From the NCBI RefSeq assembly GCF_011764545.1, contig NZ_AP022870.1, positions 6,454,001 to 6,518,000 of the forward strand: a DNA stretch of 64,000 nt, in the 5' to 3' direction. The stretch is from Phytohabitans flavus (GTDB lineage: Bacteria; Actinomycetota; Actinomycetes; Mycobacteriales; Micromonosporaceae). The notes beneath the pieces were generated by a model. It ran no database searches. It worked only from the letters and a program-made list of their open reading frames with translations, and was not told where the DNA came from. Position 1 is the first letter of the stretch; every line of letters begins with the position of its first letter. The position numbers and the translations under genes were made by a program. This document shows positions 10,063-18,748 of the stretch, piece by piece.

Positions 10063-10589
10063 GACTGGCCCTCGGACGTGTACCGCGAGGGCGCCGGCCC
10101 GCGCCGGTCACGCAATGCGCGGACCATGTCGGTGACCTCGGCGTCGGCCACGGCGTCGACGAAGCGCTTCGCCGCGTAGCGCGCGGTCTGCTCCTGCTCG
10201 TAGCGCTTGCCCGCGGCGACCGGCGTGTCGTCCAACTCCCCGCGCCAGCTGAAGTCGCCCGTCACCGGGTCGGGGAACGTGCTGAGCACGAGCCTGCCGG
10301 AGCCGGCCTGGACCTCGCGCACGGCGTGTCGGCACAGCTCCGGGGAGGCGTATCGGAACACGCTGCGCGCCAGCTCGCGATTGTTCGCCGTCATCAGCCG
10401 CCACGAATACCAACCGCCCACGGAGAGCCGGCCTCGACGTCTCGGCACCGCCGCGGCCTCGGCCAGCGGCTCGGCTGCGTCTACCGAAGTGGCCCACGCC
10501 GGCACAGGGGCGGCAAGCGGCCACCCCAGCCAGTTCGGGGCCGCGGACGGCGGCAGCAGGTGCACAAAAAACCGAACGGGTGCCGCCAT
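10059..10589 (-). CDS. DUF1508-like hypothetical protein, first gene of Pst-type operon
   Basis: 176 residues from the ATG at 10589 (MAAPVRFFVH), chosen because GGAG lies seven bases upstream; a longer frame to 10637 lacks this. The central part (WYSWRLMTANNRELARSVFRY, then CRHAVREVQ) resembles the DUF1508/YegP pattern, a small beta-rich fold of unclear function. There is no signal peptide, so it is cytoplasmic. Its stop overlaps the pstC start, so it is co-translated with the transporter. The role is unknown; a regulatory or accessory role is only suggested by position. Confidence 0.65.
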   Translation of the reverse strand: MAAPVRFFVHLLPPSAAPNWLGWPLAAPVPAWATSVDAAEPLAEAAAVPRRRGRLSVGGWYSWRLMTANNRELARSVFRYASPELCRHAVREVQAGSGRLVLSTFPDPVTGDFSWRGELDDTPVAAGKRYEQEQTARYAAKRFVDAVADAEVTDMVRALRDRRGPAPSRYTSEGQS

Positions 10590-10702
10590 CGCGCAACTCC
10601 AGTAAGTCAGAAAGTGGCGGTGCCACGGATCGCGCATTCGCTCCCCACCTACTGCTATTGGTGCCTCGCCTCCGGGGTTTCCGGTCAGGACGAGGGCGAG
10701 GC

Positions 10703-10735
10703 GTCCCTATAGTGACTGCCTCTCCGCATAGGGAC
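10703..10735. promoter_or_regulatory. Inverted repeat GTCCCTAT...ATAGGGAC
   Basis: Two perfect 8-base arms (10703-10710 and 10728-10735) are separated by 17 bases in the 308-base gap (10590-10897) upstream of the Pst-type operon and downstream of the FtsX gene. The spacing fits a dimeric regulator site better than a terminator. No classical PHO-box repeat was recognised. Confidence 0.35.
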
Positions 10736-10897
10736 GACCGTAATCGAGCGGTAGGCGGGAGCCCACGGAACGGAGTTAAGCAACAGGTGAACATCCGACG
10801 AGCAGGGGAACCGAGTCCCGCAAGCCAGGCGTCTGAGAAATCTTGGGTGATTCAACCCAATCCGCCTACGCTCGCCCTACGCGTCTCGACGACCGGT

Positions 10898-13462
10898 CTA
10901 GCCTGGGAGGGCACCGTCGATCACCGCCGCGAGGGTCGCCCCGGCCGTGCCGCCAAGCGCCGCTCCGAGCAGCACGAGAATCGCTATCTCCCGCACGACC
11001 AGGCCCGCCACCTGCGTACGAAGCAAGCCCTGCACCCGCAGGTCGGCCAGCTCGGCACGACGGTCGCGCACCGCCAGGAGGCCGACGTCGCCCACCACGA
11101 AGGCCGCGGCTAGCACGATCAGAGCCGTGGCCGCGGTGTCGATCCATCGGTCCTGGAGGGACACCGGTACCCCGAACAGGTCGCCGACGACCGAGCCGTG
11201 CCACACCAGCGTCAGCAGCAGTTGCAGCGTGAGCGCGCCACAGGCGATCGCGACCGCGGCTACGCAGAGTGCACTTCGGCCCGGAGTCCGCAGCAGATGG
11301 ACGATCGCCGCCCGCAGCCGGCCGCGGGCATGCAGACGCCGAGGTGGTGGGCGGCGCGCCGGCTGACCCGAGTGCGCGGCCTCGCTGGCCCGCCAGACCG
11401 GAACCATAGCGGCGATGAGGCCGACAGCCACCGCGATCGGCACCGCCAGCAGGGGGTGCAGCGGCATGACCGGTACGTGCGAGGCGACGGCCACCAGCCA
11501 GACGAGGAGCGCGCTGAGCAGCCCCGCGGCGAGCGCGAGCAGGCCCACTTCCGCCATCAGGTGGCGCCGGATCTCACCCGGCAGTAGGCCCAGACGGGCC
11601 TGCTGTCGCAGCTCTGGAGCCAAGGTACCGGTGGAGGCGACGGTCGCGTTCGCCACCGCGAGCCCGCACACGAGCAGCACCGCGAGGAGCAGGATCCTGC
11701 TCTTGAGCTCCAGTGCTTGTACGTTCACCGCGGCGGCGGACTCGCGGTACCACGTCTCGGTGACGCTCAGCTGGGGCCGGCCGTGCTGACCAGCCGGAAC
11801 GGTGACCGTGACCTGGGCCGGCGTCGCGCCGAGGGTGACGCTGACCTGTAGGCCCGTCGCCCTGCGGATCTCGTCGGCGACCGTACGGACCCGCTCTCGA
11901 CCGAGCGCATCAGTGCCGGTGACGCCCGCGACCCGGACCCGGACAGCGCTGACCGGGGCAGCCTGGTTCACGTTGCTGAAGACCGCGGGATCCGTGAACG
12001 CGTCGATCCGGCTGAGCGGCATGAGCATCGTCGGAGCCCCAGCCGGATAGCCAGCCGGGTTGGTGTTCGGGACCAGCTTGCGTCCGCCGAGGGCTCGTCG
12101 CGTCGCGGGGTCCGCGCCGGGCAGGGACTGGGCCGAGAACGCGGTGACGCCCCGCCTCCCGGCCGACATCCCGCCCGGGTCGAATATGCCCACAGTAGAC
12201 ATTAGAGGGAGCGCCGTGCCCGGCAACGCCGTGTGCGCGACGAGCTGTCGCGCGGCGGTGTCGGAGGCGTCGACCGGAGGCATCCGGAGCTTGGTGCCGT
12301 GCGGCTGCCACGTCTTGGGCGGCGGAGGCGGCTGCGGCGTCACCGAGACTCGGCCGTCGGCGTGGCCGACGTAGTCCACCGAGGTGCTGGTCCAGAACGC
12401 GTCGACCAGATCCGGACGGCCCGAGGTCAGCGCCTCGGTAACCAGCTGCTGGTAGGCCTGCGCCGAGGTGACGGTCCGGGTGGACACCACCGTTTCCCGC
12501 GACTCGGCCAGCAGGCGGTCGATCTGCGTGGCGCTCGCGCCCGCTTCGATAGCAGCCGCCACCCGGTCCGGAAGCTGGGCGACGACAACCTGGTCCTGGT
12601 CGTTGTCGGCCAACGAGCCGGCGCGGATGACCGGGATCGCCGCGCTACCGTCAGCGGATGTGTCCTCGGGCAGGTACCGGCCCGTACTGATCGCGTTGTC
12701 GATGTCGTTGAGGGCCGCCTCGGCAGCCGGGTCCACGGCGGCCACCAGCGTCGGAAATGTCCACGTGTCCGCCACCGAGGGCTGTGACACGCCCTGTGCC
12801 CATGCCGACGCCGCTCCGGTCCGGGTGGACCAGCAGGTGCCAGCGCGGCGGGTCTGGACCGCGAACGGGTCGGCACCCGGCTGGAGGTCCGGGTACGGGA
12901 AGCGCACAAGGCAGTCCGGGTCCGAGGTGACGTAGGTGACGGCGACGTCCGGTTGAACGATCTTGCTCAGGCCCTGATCGGTGGTGTGTGTAATGGTCGC
13001 GGTGTACGCGGCCGGTGCCCGCAGCCGCTCCTGGGGTATCGGTACCGCGACGTGCACCGTCTGAAGGATGTAGCCGACCATGGCGATCGGCGCTGCCACC
13101 TCGACGCCGGGCGTCCGCTGGATCTGTCGAACCTGCCTGAGTGTGATGCCGCCGTAGATGTCCTGCCACTGGCGCGGGCGAAGCAGGCTGCCGCCGCCGG
13201 CCTGCTCGGTGCCACTGGCGGCCTCCGGAGGAAGGACCAAGAGGTCGTACGTGGCAGATGAGGCCGGCACCGCGGCACCGGCGATTTCCAAGCGTTCGAC
13301 CTTCGTACCGCCGAGGATCGTGAACGCGGTCGTCGCGCCGGTGATCGCCAGTACCAGGGCCAGTGTTCGCCACCGTTGGGAACGCAACCGGCGCCACGTC
13401 AGCCAGAGCGCCGCAGGGCGGACACCGCTCTTCCTGACCGATCTTCGACGACCGATGCTCAT
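10898..13462 (-). CDS. FtsX/MacB-type ABC transporter permease
   Basis: 854 residues. An N-terminal membrane helix (TLALVLAITGATTAFTILGG) is followed by a long extracytoplasmic region of about 500 residues. Three helices then come near residues 585-690 and a second set of helices near 730-850. This two-FtsX-domain layout is usual in actinomycete permeases that pair with LolD-like ATPases. Such systems do not import. They export lipids or peptides, or transmit force to periplasmic partners. The ATPase gene lies 210 bases upstream on the same strand, and the PadR gene further up is divergent. The substrate cannot be told from sequence. Confidence 0.88.
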   Translation of the reverse strand: MSIGRRRSVRKSGVRPAALWLTWRRLRSQRWRTLALVLAITGATTAFTILGGTKVERLEIAGAAVPASSATYDLLVLPPEAASGTEQAGGGSLLRPRQWQDIYGGITLRQVRQIQRTPGVEVAAPIAMVGYILQTVHVAVPIPQERLRAPAAYTATITHTTDQGLSKIVQPDVAVTYVTSDPDCLVRFPYPDLQPGADPFAVQTRRAGTCWSTRTGAASAWAQGVSQPSVADTWTFPTLVAAVDPAAEAALNDIDNAISTGRYLPEDTSADGSAAIPVIRAGSLADNDQDQVVVAQLPDRVAAAIEAGASATQIDRLLAESRETVVSTRTVTSAQAYQQLVTEALTSGRPDLVDAFWTSTSVDYVGHADGRVSVTPQPPPPPKTWQPHGTKLRMPPVDASDTAARQLVAHTALPGTALPLMSTVGIFDPGGMSAGRRGVTAFSAQSLPGADPATRRALGGRKLVPNTNPAGYPAGAPTMLMPLSRIDAFTDPAVFSNVNQAAPVSAVRVRVAGVTGTDALGRERVRTVADEIRRATGLQVSVTLGATPAQVTVTVPAGQHGRPQLSVTETWYRESAAAVNVQALELKSRILLLAVLLVCGLAVANATVASTGTLAPELRQQARLGLLPGEIRRHLMAEVGLLALAAGLLSALLVWLVAVASHVPVMPLHPLLAVPIAVAVGLIAAMVPVWRASEAAHSGQPARRPPPRRLHARGRLRAAIVHLLRTPGRSALCVAAVAIACGALTLQLLLTLVWHGSVVGDLFGVPVSLQDRWIDTAATALIVLAAAFVVGDVGLLAVRDRRAELADLRVQGLLRTQVAGLVVREIAILVLLGAALGGTAGATLAAVIDGALPG

Positions 13463-13672
13463 CGGCAGCGAAACCTCCCGTGCAACCGCGGCCTACCGCA
13501 AATACCGTGGCGTGCGCGGACACGCGTCGGCAAGCATCGAACGGGGTGTTCGCGACTCGGTCACCTGGTCGTCACCGGAGAGCCGGGCGACTGGGAACAG
13601 ACGGCATGGTAACGGTTGCACGAGTGTCCACTAAGGACTCACCCGAAAGGCCACAGTGGATCTATGGCCAGG

Positions 13673-14415
13673 TCAGAACACAGGTGCCGACCGCTTGATC
13701 CAATGCCGGGCCGCGTCCCGCGCGGCTGGGCCGGTATCGGCGGTGGTGTCATCGACGACCACCCCCTCGCGCAGGCGCACCACGCGCGGACAGCGGGCGG
13801 CCACCGCGTCGTCAGTGGTGGACAACAGCAACGTCATCCCATACGTCCCGGTCATCCGCTTGAGCAGATCCAGGACCTCGGTCGCCGCCCGGTGATCCAG
13901 GCCAGCGGCCGGCTCATCGGCGATGACCAGTCGTGGCCGGTTGGCCAGGGCACGCGCCAGCACCACACGCTGCCGCTCCCCGTCCGACAGGTCGGAAACC
14001 TCTGCCGCTGCCCGCTCAGCCAGGCCGACCGCGTCGAGAACGTGCAACGCACGCTCATACGGGTCGAAGCTGACCTTCTGGTACAGCAACGGGAACATGA
14101 TGTTTTCGACGGCTGTGAGCGCACTCATCAGCCTCGAGTCGTGGGACACCACGCCGATACGGCGGCGGAACCGCGTGGCCTGCCGGCTGGAGAGGGCCTC
14201 GAGGCGGACACCGTCGACGACGACGCTGCCGGTGTCCGGCCGGTCCTGGGCGGAGGCGAGCCGCAGCAGTGTGCTCTTGCCGGAGCCGGAAGGCCCCGCG
14301 AAGGCGACCGCCTGACCGGGGGTAATTGACAAAGTGACGTCTTCGACGGCGGCGACGGTGCCGGCTCGGCGCCCCTGCCCATCGGCCACCCCCGCGTGAC
14401 GCGATGCAGCCGCAC
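13673..14415 (-). CDS. LolD/MacB-type ABC transporter ATP-binding protein
   Basis: The protein has Walker A GPSGSGKST, a Q-loop region around HDSRLMSALT, the signature LSDGERQRV and Walker B LVIADEP. It energises the FtsX permease encoded next. A GTG at 14389 starts the clear frame, but typical relatives have about ten more residues. Adding one G to the G5 run (C5 at 14389-14393 on the plus strand) joins a frame starting with GTG at 14415 (VRLHRVTRG), which restores the usual beta-strand before the A-loop. I therefore give the longer gene (about 247 residues). The shorter start remains possible. The next 372 bases up to PadR carry no gene. Confidence 0.85.
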
Positions 14416-14787
14416 GTTGGCACCCGATCCCGGAGATGAGGATTCGACATCGCCGCGAGGCGGCTCGCGATGGCCAAAGATCGGTATCCCCCGCAGCAGG
14501 GCCATGGGGTCAATAATGCCTCACGGGGATCAAGCTATTCGAGCCTCCCGGCGCAATTTTTACGGCCAAGATCCGCCACGGCGGTAAATCTCCTGGTCAT
14601 CGAGCCTTCTGAGAAATATGGGCTTTGTGGCGACCGAGTTTCGCTCGCGCCGGCTGATCTGTTAGAGGACGCTCGCGCATTCGGTCATCGCCTCGTGCGT
14701 CGAGCCCGGGGTGCCCAGGTAGGACTCGCGCTGGTCACCGGCCCTGCCAGCCTCCCTCCAACTGCTCAGGAGCCCTAGGATGGCCAG
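14416..14787. other. Gene-free divergent region between exporter and padR-like gene
   Basis: This 372-base spacer separates the ATPase start from the PadR start. It includes a less GC-rich patch (about 14525-14640) likely to hold the two promoters. No clear PadR-type dyad stands out by eye and no coding frame with a ribosome site is seen. Confidence 0.4.
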
Positions 14788-15399
14788 GTGCCGTACTCGC
14801 ATGCGTTGCTGGCGCTCCTAGCCGAGCGTGACGGGTACGCGTGGAGTCTGCGCAGCGGGATCGAGGCCGCCCTGGGCGACGACTGGGTCGGCGCCTCACG
14901 CAGTCACGTCTATACGATCCTCAAGCAGCTGCTCAAGAACGGGCTGGTCACCGCCGCGCCGCAGCCGAGCACCGACCATCGGCCGGACATCACCAGGCAT
15001 GCCATCACCGAGGCGGGCCGAGCCGAGCTGGCCCGGTGGATGGACGAGGCGACAGTCCGCAGTGCGGGCTACCGCGACGACTTCCAGATCAAGGTCATGG
15101 CAGCGGCCCTGCACGGAGCGGCGGAGATACGCCGGGTCTGTGACACCCAGCGCCGGGCCCGGCTGGAGGAGTTGCAGGTGCTGCACGCGTTGAGAGAAGA
15201 AGAGGCCGCGGCGGACGGCCTCGGCACCTGGACTGTCGAAGTCGCGATCAACTACCTCAACGCCGACCTGCTCGCGGTCGACTCGGCCGAATCCCGAGCG
15301 GAGCAGATCGCCGAGGAGATCCCCAAGCTGCTCGCGCCGTTCCTCGGGACCGGTGGTGACTCCACATCGGCTGCCGAGAGCGTGCGCAATAGCGCCTGA
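14788..15399 (+). CDS. PadR-family transcriptional regulator
   Basis: 203 residues from a GTG at 14788. The N-terminal winged helix has the PadR pattern: HALLALLAERDGYAWSLR, SHVYTILKQLLKNGLV, then the wing with PDITRHAITEAG. The C-terminal Vir_RE/PadR helical dimer domain follows (residues 90-180). These proteins usually repress adjacent transporters and release DNA on binding small hydrophobic compounds. It is divergent from the FtsX exporter operon, which is the likely target. The effector is unknown. Confidence 0.88.
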   Translation: MPYSHALLALLAERDGYAWSLRSGIEAALGDDWVGASRSHVYTILKQLLKNGLVTAAPQPSTDHRPDITRHAITEAGRAELARWMDEATVRSAGYRDDFQIKVMAAALHGAAEIRRVCDTQRRARLEELQVLHALREEEAAADGLGTWTVEVAINYLNADLLAVDSAESRAEQIAEEIPKLLAPFLGTGGDSTSAAESVRNSA

Positions 15400-15608
15400 C
15401 TCCGCACTGACGTCAACATTAAGTGCCGCGCGCCGTTGATTTCCTGTTACACATTCTTAAACTTTGCATGGACCTGCAATTGCCATCTCGGCTCGCGAAA
15501 CATGTTCTCGCCTGCCGATAGCCGGGAAGCGCCTCATGGCTCGATCAAGCGATCGGGTACAGATCTTCGGCCATGAAATCGGTGACGAATGAAGCCACCG
15601 CCGGGCCG

Positions 15609-16061
15609 TCAGACCAGGCTCTGCTCCCTGGCAGCGAGGAGGCCCTGGGCCGCGAGCCGGTCGGCACGTTCATTGTCGGCGTGCCCGGCGTGGCCCTTGA
15701 CCCAGAGCCACTCGACCTGGTGCCGGCTGGCCGCGGCGTCGAGGCGTTGCCACAGGTCGGCGTTCTTGACCGGTTGCTTGCCGGCCGTCAGCCAGCCGTT
15801 GCGCTTCCAGCCCGGCAACCACTTGGTGATGCCGTTCCGCACGTAGGTGCTGTCCGTGTGCACGCGCACCACCGCCGGCCTGGTCAGGCTCTCCAGTGCC
15901 TGGATCGGGGCCATCAGCTCCATGCGGTTGTTGGTGGTGGCGGTCGCCTCGCCGCCGCACAGCTCCTTCTCGTGGGCGCCGTACCGCAGTAGCGCACCCC
16001 ATCCACCCGGCCCTGGGTTGCCACTGCACGCGCCGTCTGTGTAAATGTCTACGACTCCCAC
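15609..16061 (-). CDS. rnhA: Ribonuclease HI
   Basis: 150 residues, the usual length. Catalytic acidic residues are all visible: Asp in [16 protein letters not shown], Glu in NNRMELMA, Asp in VHTDSTYV, and Asp in GHADNERAD; the WVKGHAGH loop is also intact. It cuts the RNA strand of RNA-DNA hybrids during replication and repair in the cytoplasm. It stands alone, convergent with the PadR gene. The 209-base gap between them shows no strong hairpin. Confidence 0.97.
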   Translation of the reverse strand: MGVVDIYTDGACSGNPGPGGWGALLRYGAHEKELCGGEATATTNNRMELMAPIQALESLTRPAVVRVHTDSTYVRNGITKWLPGWKRNGWLTAGKQPVKNADLWQRLDAAASRHQVEWLWVKGHAGHADNERADRLAAQGLLAAREQSLV

Positions 16062-16090
16062 ACGGGCAACCTACCGAAGGGAGCCGCGGC

Positions 16091-17755
16091 TCAGGCGCCC
16101 ACGAGGTCGAACTGTTCCCATGTCCCGATGGCTGTGACGGAGGCGATCAGCGGCCCGGCGCCCGCGTTGCCCGCTTGGACATAGCGGTTGTTGGCCAGGG
16201 CGCGCAGGCTCACCGACCCGTTCGAGTTGCGGATGAGCTGGAACGTCTCCCACTGGCCCACCGCCGCCCGGTTGGCGATCAGCGGCGCCGCGCCGGCGTT
16301 GTCCGCGCACACGTACAGGCCGTTGACCCGCGCGCGCAGGGCCACGTTTCCACCCGAGAGCGTCACCAGGTCGAACTGCTCCCACGGCCCGACCGAGGTG
16401 CGGTTGGCGATCAGCGGCGCCGCGCCGGCGTTGTCCGCGCACACGTACAGGCCGTTGACGCGGGCGCGCAGGCTGACCACACCGGTCGGCGGCTGCGGGT
16501 TGCCACCGCCGACCACAGGCTGGGTCGGGCGGGTGGGCGTGAGCGCGATCTGGCCCTTGAGCATCCGCCCACCGTCGGCGGTCAGACGCAGGTAGTAGTC
16601 GGAGGAGCAGGCGGTGCCGTCCTCGTCGAGCGCGCGGCGGCCGAAGTTGGTCGGCTGCATCGCGGCGCTCTCGGCGGTCTTGGCGATCTGGTTGCCCTCG
16701 TTGTACTCGTCGAACATCGAGATGTAGATGCCCTGGCACCCGACGCGAACCATGTTGTAGAAGTGCCGCCACATGAAGTCGCCGTGGCGGCGGTGGCCGG
16801 ACGACAGGTCGCCGGGCATCACGCAGGGCTGGTAGTCGATGCCGAGGCGGTTGCACTCGGCCTGGTCGCCGACGTTGACGTTGTTGTAGTACGAGTCGAG
16901 GTCCGCCGGACTGCCGGCGCGGCCGACCATCCAGGGCGAGATCATGTTGAACGCGCGGTAGACGTCGCCGAAGCCGGGGCGGGAGTCGCTAACGCCGGTG
17001 CGCCACCAGGTGGGCACCCCGCCGATCACGTAGCAGCCCTGGCTCTTGAACCAGTTGATGACGTCGAGGCAGGCAGCCGGGGCAAAGGGGCGCCCGGGGT
17101 CGTTGAACCCGAAGCCCCAGATGCAGACGACCGGCTTGCCGTTCTGCATCGCGTAGGCCGGCGACGACGTGTACGCCCGCATCTTCGTGGTCCAGTCCGT
17201 CTTGATCTGGGCCTGCATGCTGGTCCAGTTCGTGACGTCGTACATGATGTAGAACTTGCGCCCGAACGCCTCCGCCGCCGTGCGGACCTTGGCCGCCATG
17301 GCGTCGCGGATCGCGCCCTCGCCGCCGAACGGGTTGAACCGCTGGAGCGCCGCCGTGTCGCACCCGTACTGCTGCATCCACCGGAAGTGGGTGTCCACGG
17401 TCTGCTGGTCGTACGACGAGAAGAGCCGGGCCGGCTGCCCGTTGCCGAGGTTGGCGTACGCGGTCTGGTAGCTGGCGGTGTACTCACGCATGTCCGGCCA
17501 CGAGATGATCGCGGTGTTGCTGGGCGACGGGGCCTGTCCCCAGTTTTGGCTCCAGTGCCACCAGCCGTTGATGGGTGAACCGTCGCCCACGGCGGCGAAC
17601 CAGCCCTGGTACCCAACGGTGATCTTGCCGACCACGTCGCCGGGCGGGCTGGCCGCCTCGGCTGGGGCCGGGGAAGCGACGGCCGAGGCGCCCGCGGCGG
17701 CGAGCGCGGAGCCGGCAACGGCGGAGGTCAGGACGCTGCGGCGCGAGATACCCAT
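16091..17755 (-). CDS. GH99/GH71-like glycosidase with C-terminal beta-trefoil repeats
   Basis: 554 residues. The N-terminus (MGISRRSVLTSAVAG) carries a twin-arginine signal. The catalytic part (residues 45-400) has GYQGWF, GWWHWSQNW and YISMFDEYNEGNQ, the pattern of GH99-like actinomycete enzymes often labelled xylosidase/arabinosidase. After a Pro/Gly linker come three repeats of about 44 residues, each with SLRA-VNGLYVCADNAG and ending in WE-F-LV. They form one beta-trefoil (fascin or ricin-like) sugar-binding module. It is secreted folded via Tat and acts on polysaccharide outside the cell. The exact substrate is uncertain. An inverted repeat upstream (17780-17799) may control it. Confidence 0.78.
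   Translation of the reverse strand: MGISRRSVLTSAVAGSALAAAGASAVASPAPAEAASPPGDVVGKITVGYQGWFAAVGDGSPINGWWHWSQNWGQAPSPSNTAIISWPDMREYTASYQTAYANLGNGQPARLFSSYDQQTVDTHFRWMQQYGCDTAALQRFNPFGGEGAIRDAMAAKVRTAAEAFGRKFYIMYDVTNWTSMQAQIKTDWTTKMRAYTSSPAYAMQNGKPVVCIWGFGFNDPGRPFAPAACLDVINWFKSQGCYVIGGVPTWWRTGVSDSRPGFGDVYRAFNMISPWMVGRAGSPADLDSYYNNVNVGDQAECNRLGIDYQPCVMPGDLSSGHRRHGDFMWRHFYNMVRVGCQGIYISMFDEYNEGNQIAKTAESAAMQPTNFGRRALDEDGTACSSDYYLRLTADGGRMLKGQIALTPTRPTQPVVGGGNPQPPTGVVSLRARVNGLYVCADNAGAAPLIANRTSVGPWEQFDLVTLSGGNVALRARVNGLYVCADNAGAAPLIANRAAVGQWETFQLIRNSNGSVSLRALANNRYVQAGNAGAGPLIASVTAIGTWEQFDLVGA
16269..16459. repeat. 59-base identical direct repeat inside beta-trefoil coding region
   Basis: Bases 16269-16327 and 16401-16459 are identical over 59 bases, 132 bases apart, one trefoil lobe. 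The third lobe (about 16135-16200) has diverged. Identity at all codon positions points to a recent duplication or gene conversion between lobes 1 and 2. Confidence 0.85.
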
Positions 17756-17779
17756 CGACGACTCCCAGTCTTCGACATA

Positions 17780-17799
17780 GTTAAACCAATGAATTTAAC
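17780..17799. promoter_or_regulatory. Candidate operator GTTAAA-N8-TTTAAC
   Basis: A perfect 6-base inverted repeat with an 8-base spacer lies 25 bases upstream of the GH99-like gene. It is AT-rich in GC-rich surroundings and placed to overlap the promoter or leader. LacI or ROK regulators of glycosidases use sites of this size. Confidence 0.45.
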
Positions 17800-18025
17800 G
17801 ATCCCGAAACTAGGCCGAAACTCGGCCGCCTGTCAAGACAGACGCCGGATGTCTTGACGTTTTGCGCGAACCGCGCGGCCGGTCAACGCAGCAGACCGGC
17901 AGCTATAGGTCCGATGTCTGGCGGCTACGCGCGCCACGCAGGCGGCGACCCTGCGCATGCCGCTCGCCGCAAAGTGTTCTGATGGTGGTGCTGACACCGG
18001 TCGGGGGACGCTTTGGGGGAATCGG

Positions 18026-18682
18026 ATGATTATCGAAGCGCGCTTCAACGGCCCGCCCGGCTCGGGCAACGGCGGCTACAGCGCCGGTCTCTTCGCCGCC
18101 TCGCGCGAGCCCGGCAGCGCCGACCCGGAGGTAACGCTCCGCATGCCCCCGCCCCTCGACACCCCGCTCACCCCGGCAGACGGAAAGATCCAAGCCCCGG
18201 ACGGCGCCATCGTGGCCGAGCTCGCCGCAGCCAGCGCCATCACCGTCACGGTCCCTCCGATCGGGTACGCCTTGGCGGAAGAGGCCGCCACTCGCTACGC
18301 CGGCTTCGCCGAGCACCCATTCCCCACCTGCTACGTCTGCGGCCCGGAGCGCCCCGACGGCCTGCGCATCTTCCCCGGCACGCTCGACGACGGCACGACC
18401 GCCGCCCCCTGGACGGTCCCTGACGGTGTCTCCCACGCGGTGGTCTGGGCCGCCCTCGACTGTCCCGGCGGCTGGACTGTCATCCACAGTGGCCGCCCGT
18501 ACGTGCTGGGCCGGATCGCGGTACGCGTGGCGCGGGTGCCGGCACCGGGCGAGCGGTGCGTGGTGCGCGGCGCGCTGGCCGAGAGCGAGGGCCGAAAGGC
18601 GCTGGTGCACACGACGCTGTACGGCGCGGACGGCGACGAGGTAGCCCGGGCCCGCGCCACCTGGATCGCCATCGCCCGCTGA
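18026..18682 (+). CDS. Hotdog-fold thioesterase-like protein
   Basis: 218 residues from an ATG at 18026 behind GGGGGAA. The N-terminus FNGPPGSGNGGYSAG, a CYVCGPERPDGLRI loop, AALDCPGGW and the final strand pair ARVPAPGERCVVRG / ARARATWIAI match a family of actinomycete hotdog proteins, two tandem hotdog halves, that hydrolyse or bind acyl-CoA. CxxC in the CYVCGP loop may bind a metal or be structural. It is cytoplasmic, single-gene and convergent with the chitinase gene. The substrate is unknown. Confidence 0.65.
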   Translation: MIIEARFNGPPGSGNGGYSAGLFAASREPGSADPEVTLRMPPPLDTPLTPADGKIQAPDGAIVAELAAASAITVTVPPIGYALAEEAATRYAGFAEHPFPTCYVCGPERPDGLRIFPGTLDDGTTAAPWTVPDGVSHAVVWAALDCPGGWTVIHSGRPYVLGRIAVRVARVPAPGERCVVRGALAESEGRKALVHTTLYGADGDEVARARATWIAIAR

Positions 18683-18694
18683 GTTTCGGCAGGG

Positions 18695-18733
18695 CCGGGC
18701 CCGGGCGGTGTTCGGCGCACCGCCCAGGCCCGG
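18695..18733. terminator. Bidirectional terminator between convergent genes
   Basis: CCGGGCC and GGGCGGTG pair with CACCGCCC and GGCCCGG across a 7-base loop, giving 15 pairs with one mismatch. It lies in the 66-base gap between the stop codons of the thioesterase-like gene and the chitinase. There is no T run, as is common in high-GC actinomycetes. Confidence 0.75.
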
Positions 18734-18748
18734 GGCTGCTCGCTGCTC

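Noticed and set aside
17833-18069. 78-codon minus-strand frame between the GH99-like and thioesterase-like genes
   Set aside because: It overlaps the thioesterase start region antisense, has no ribosome site and no family features.
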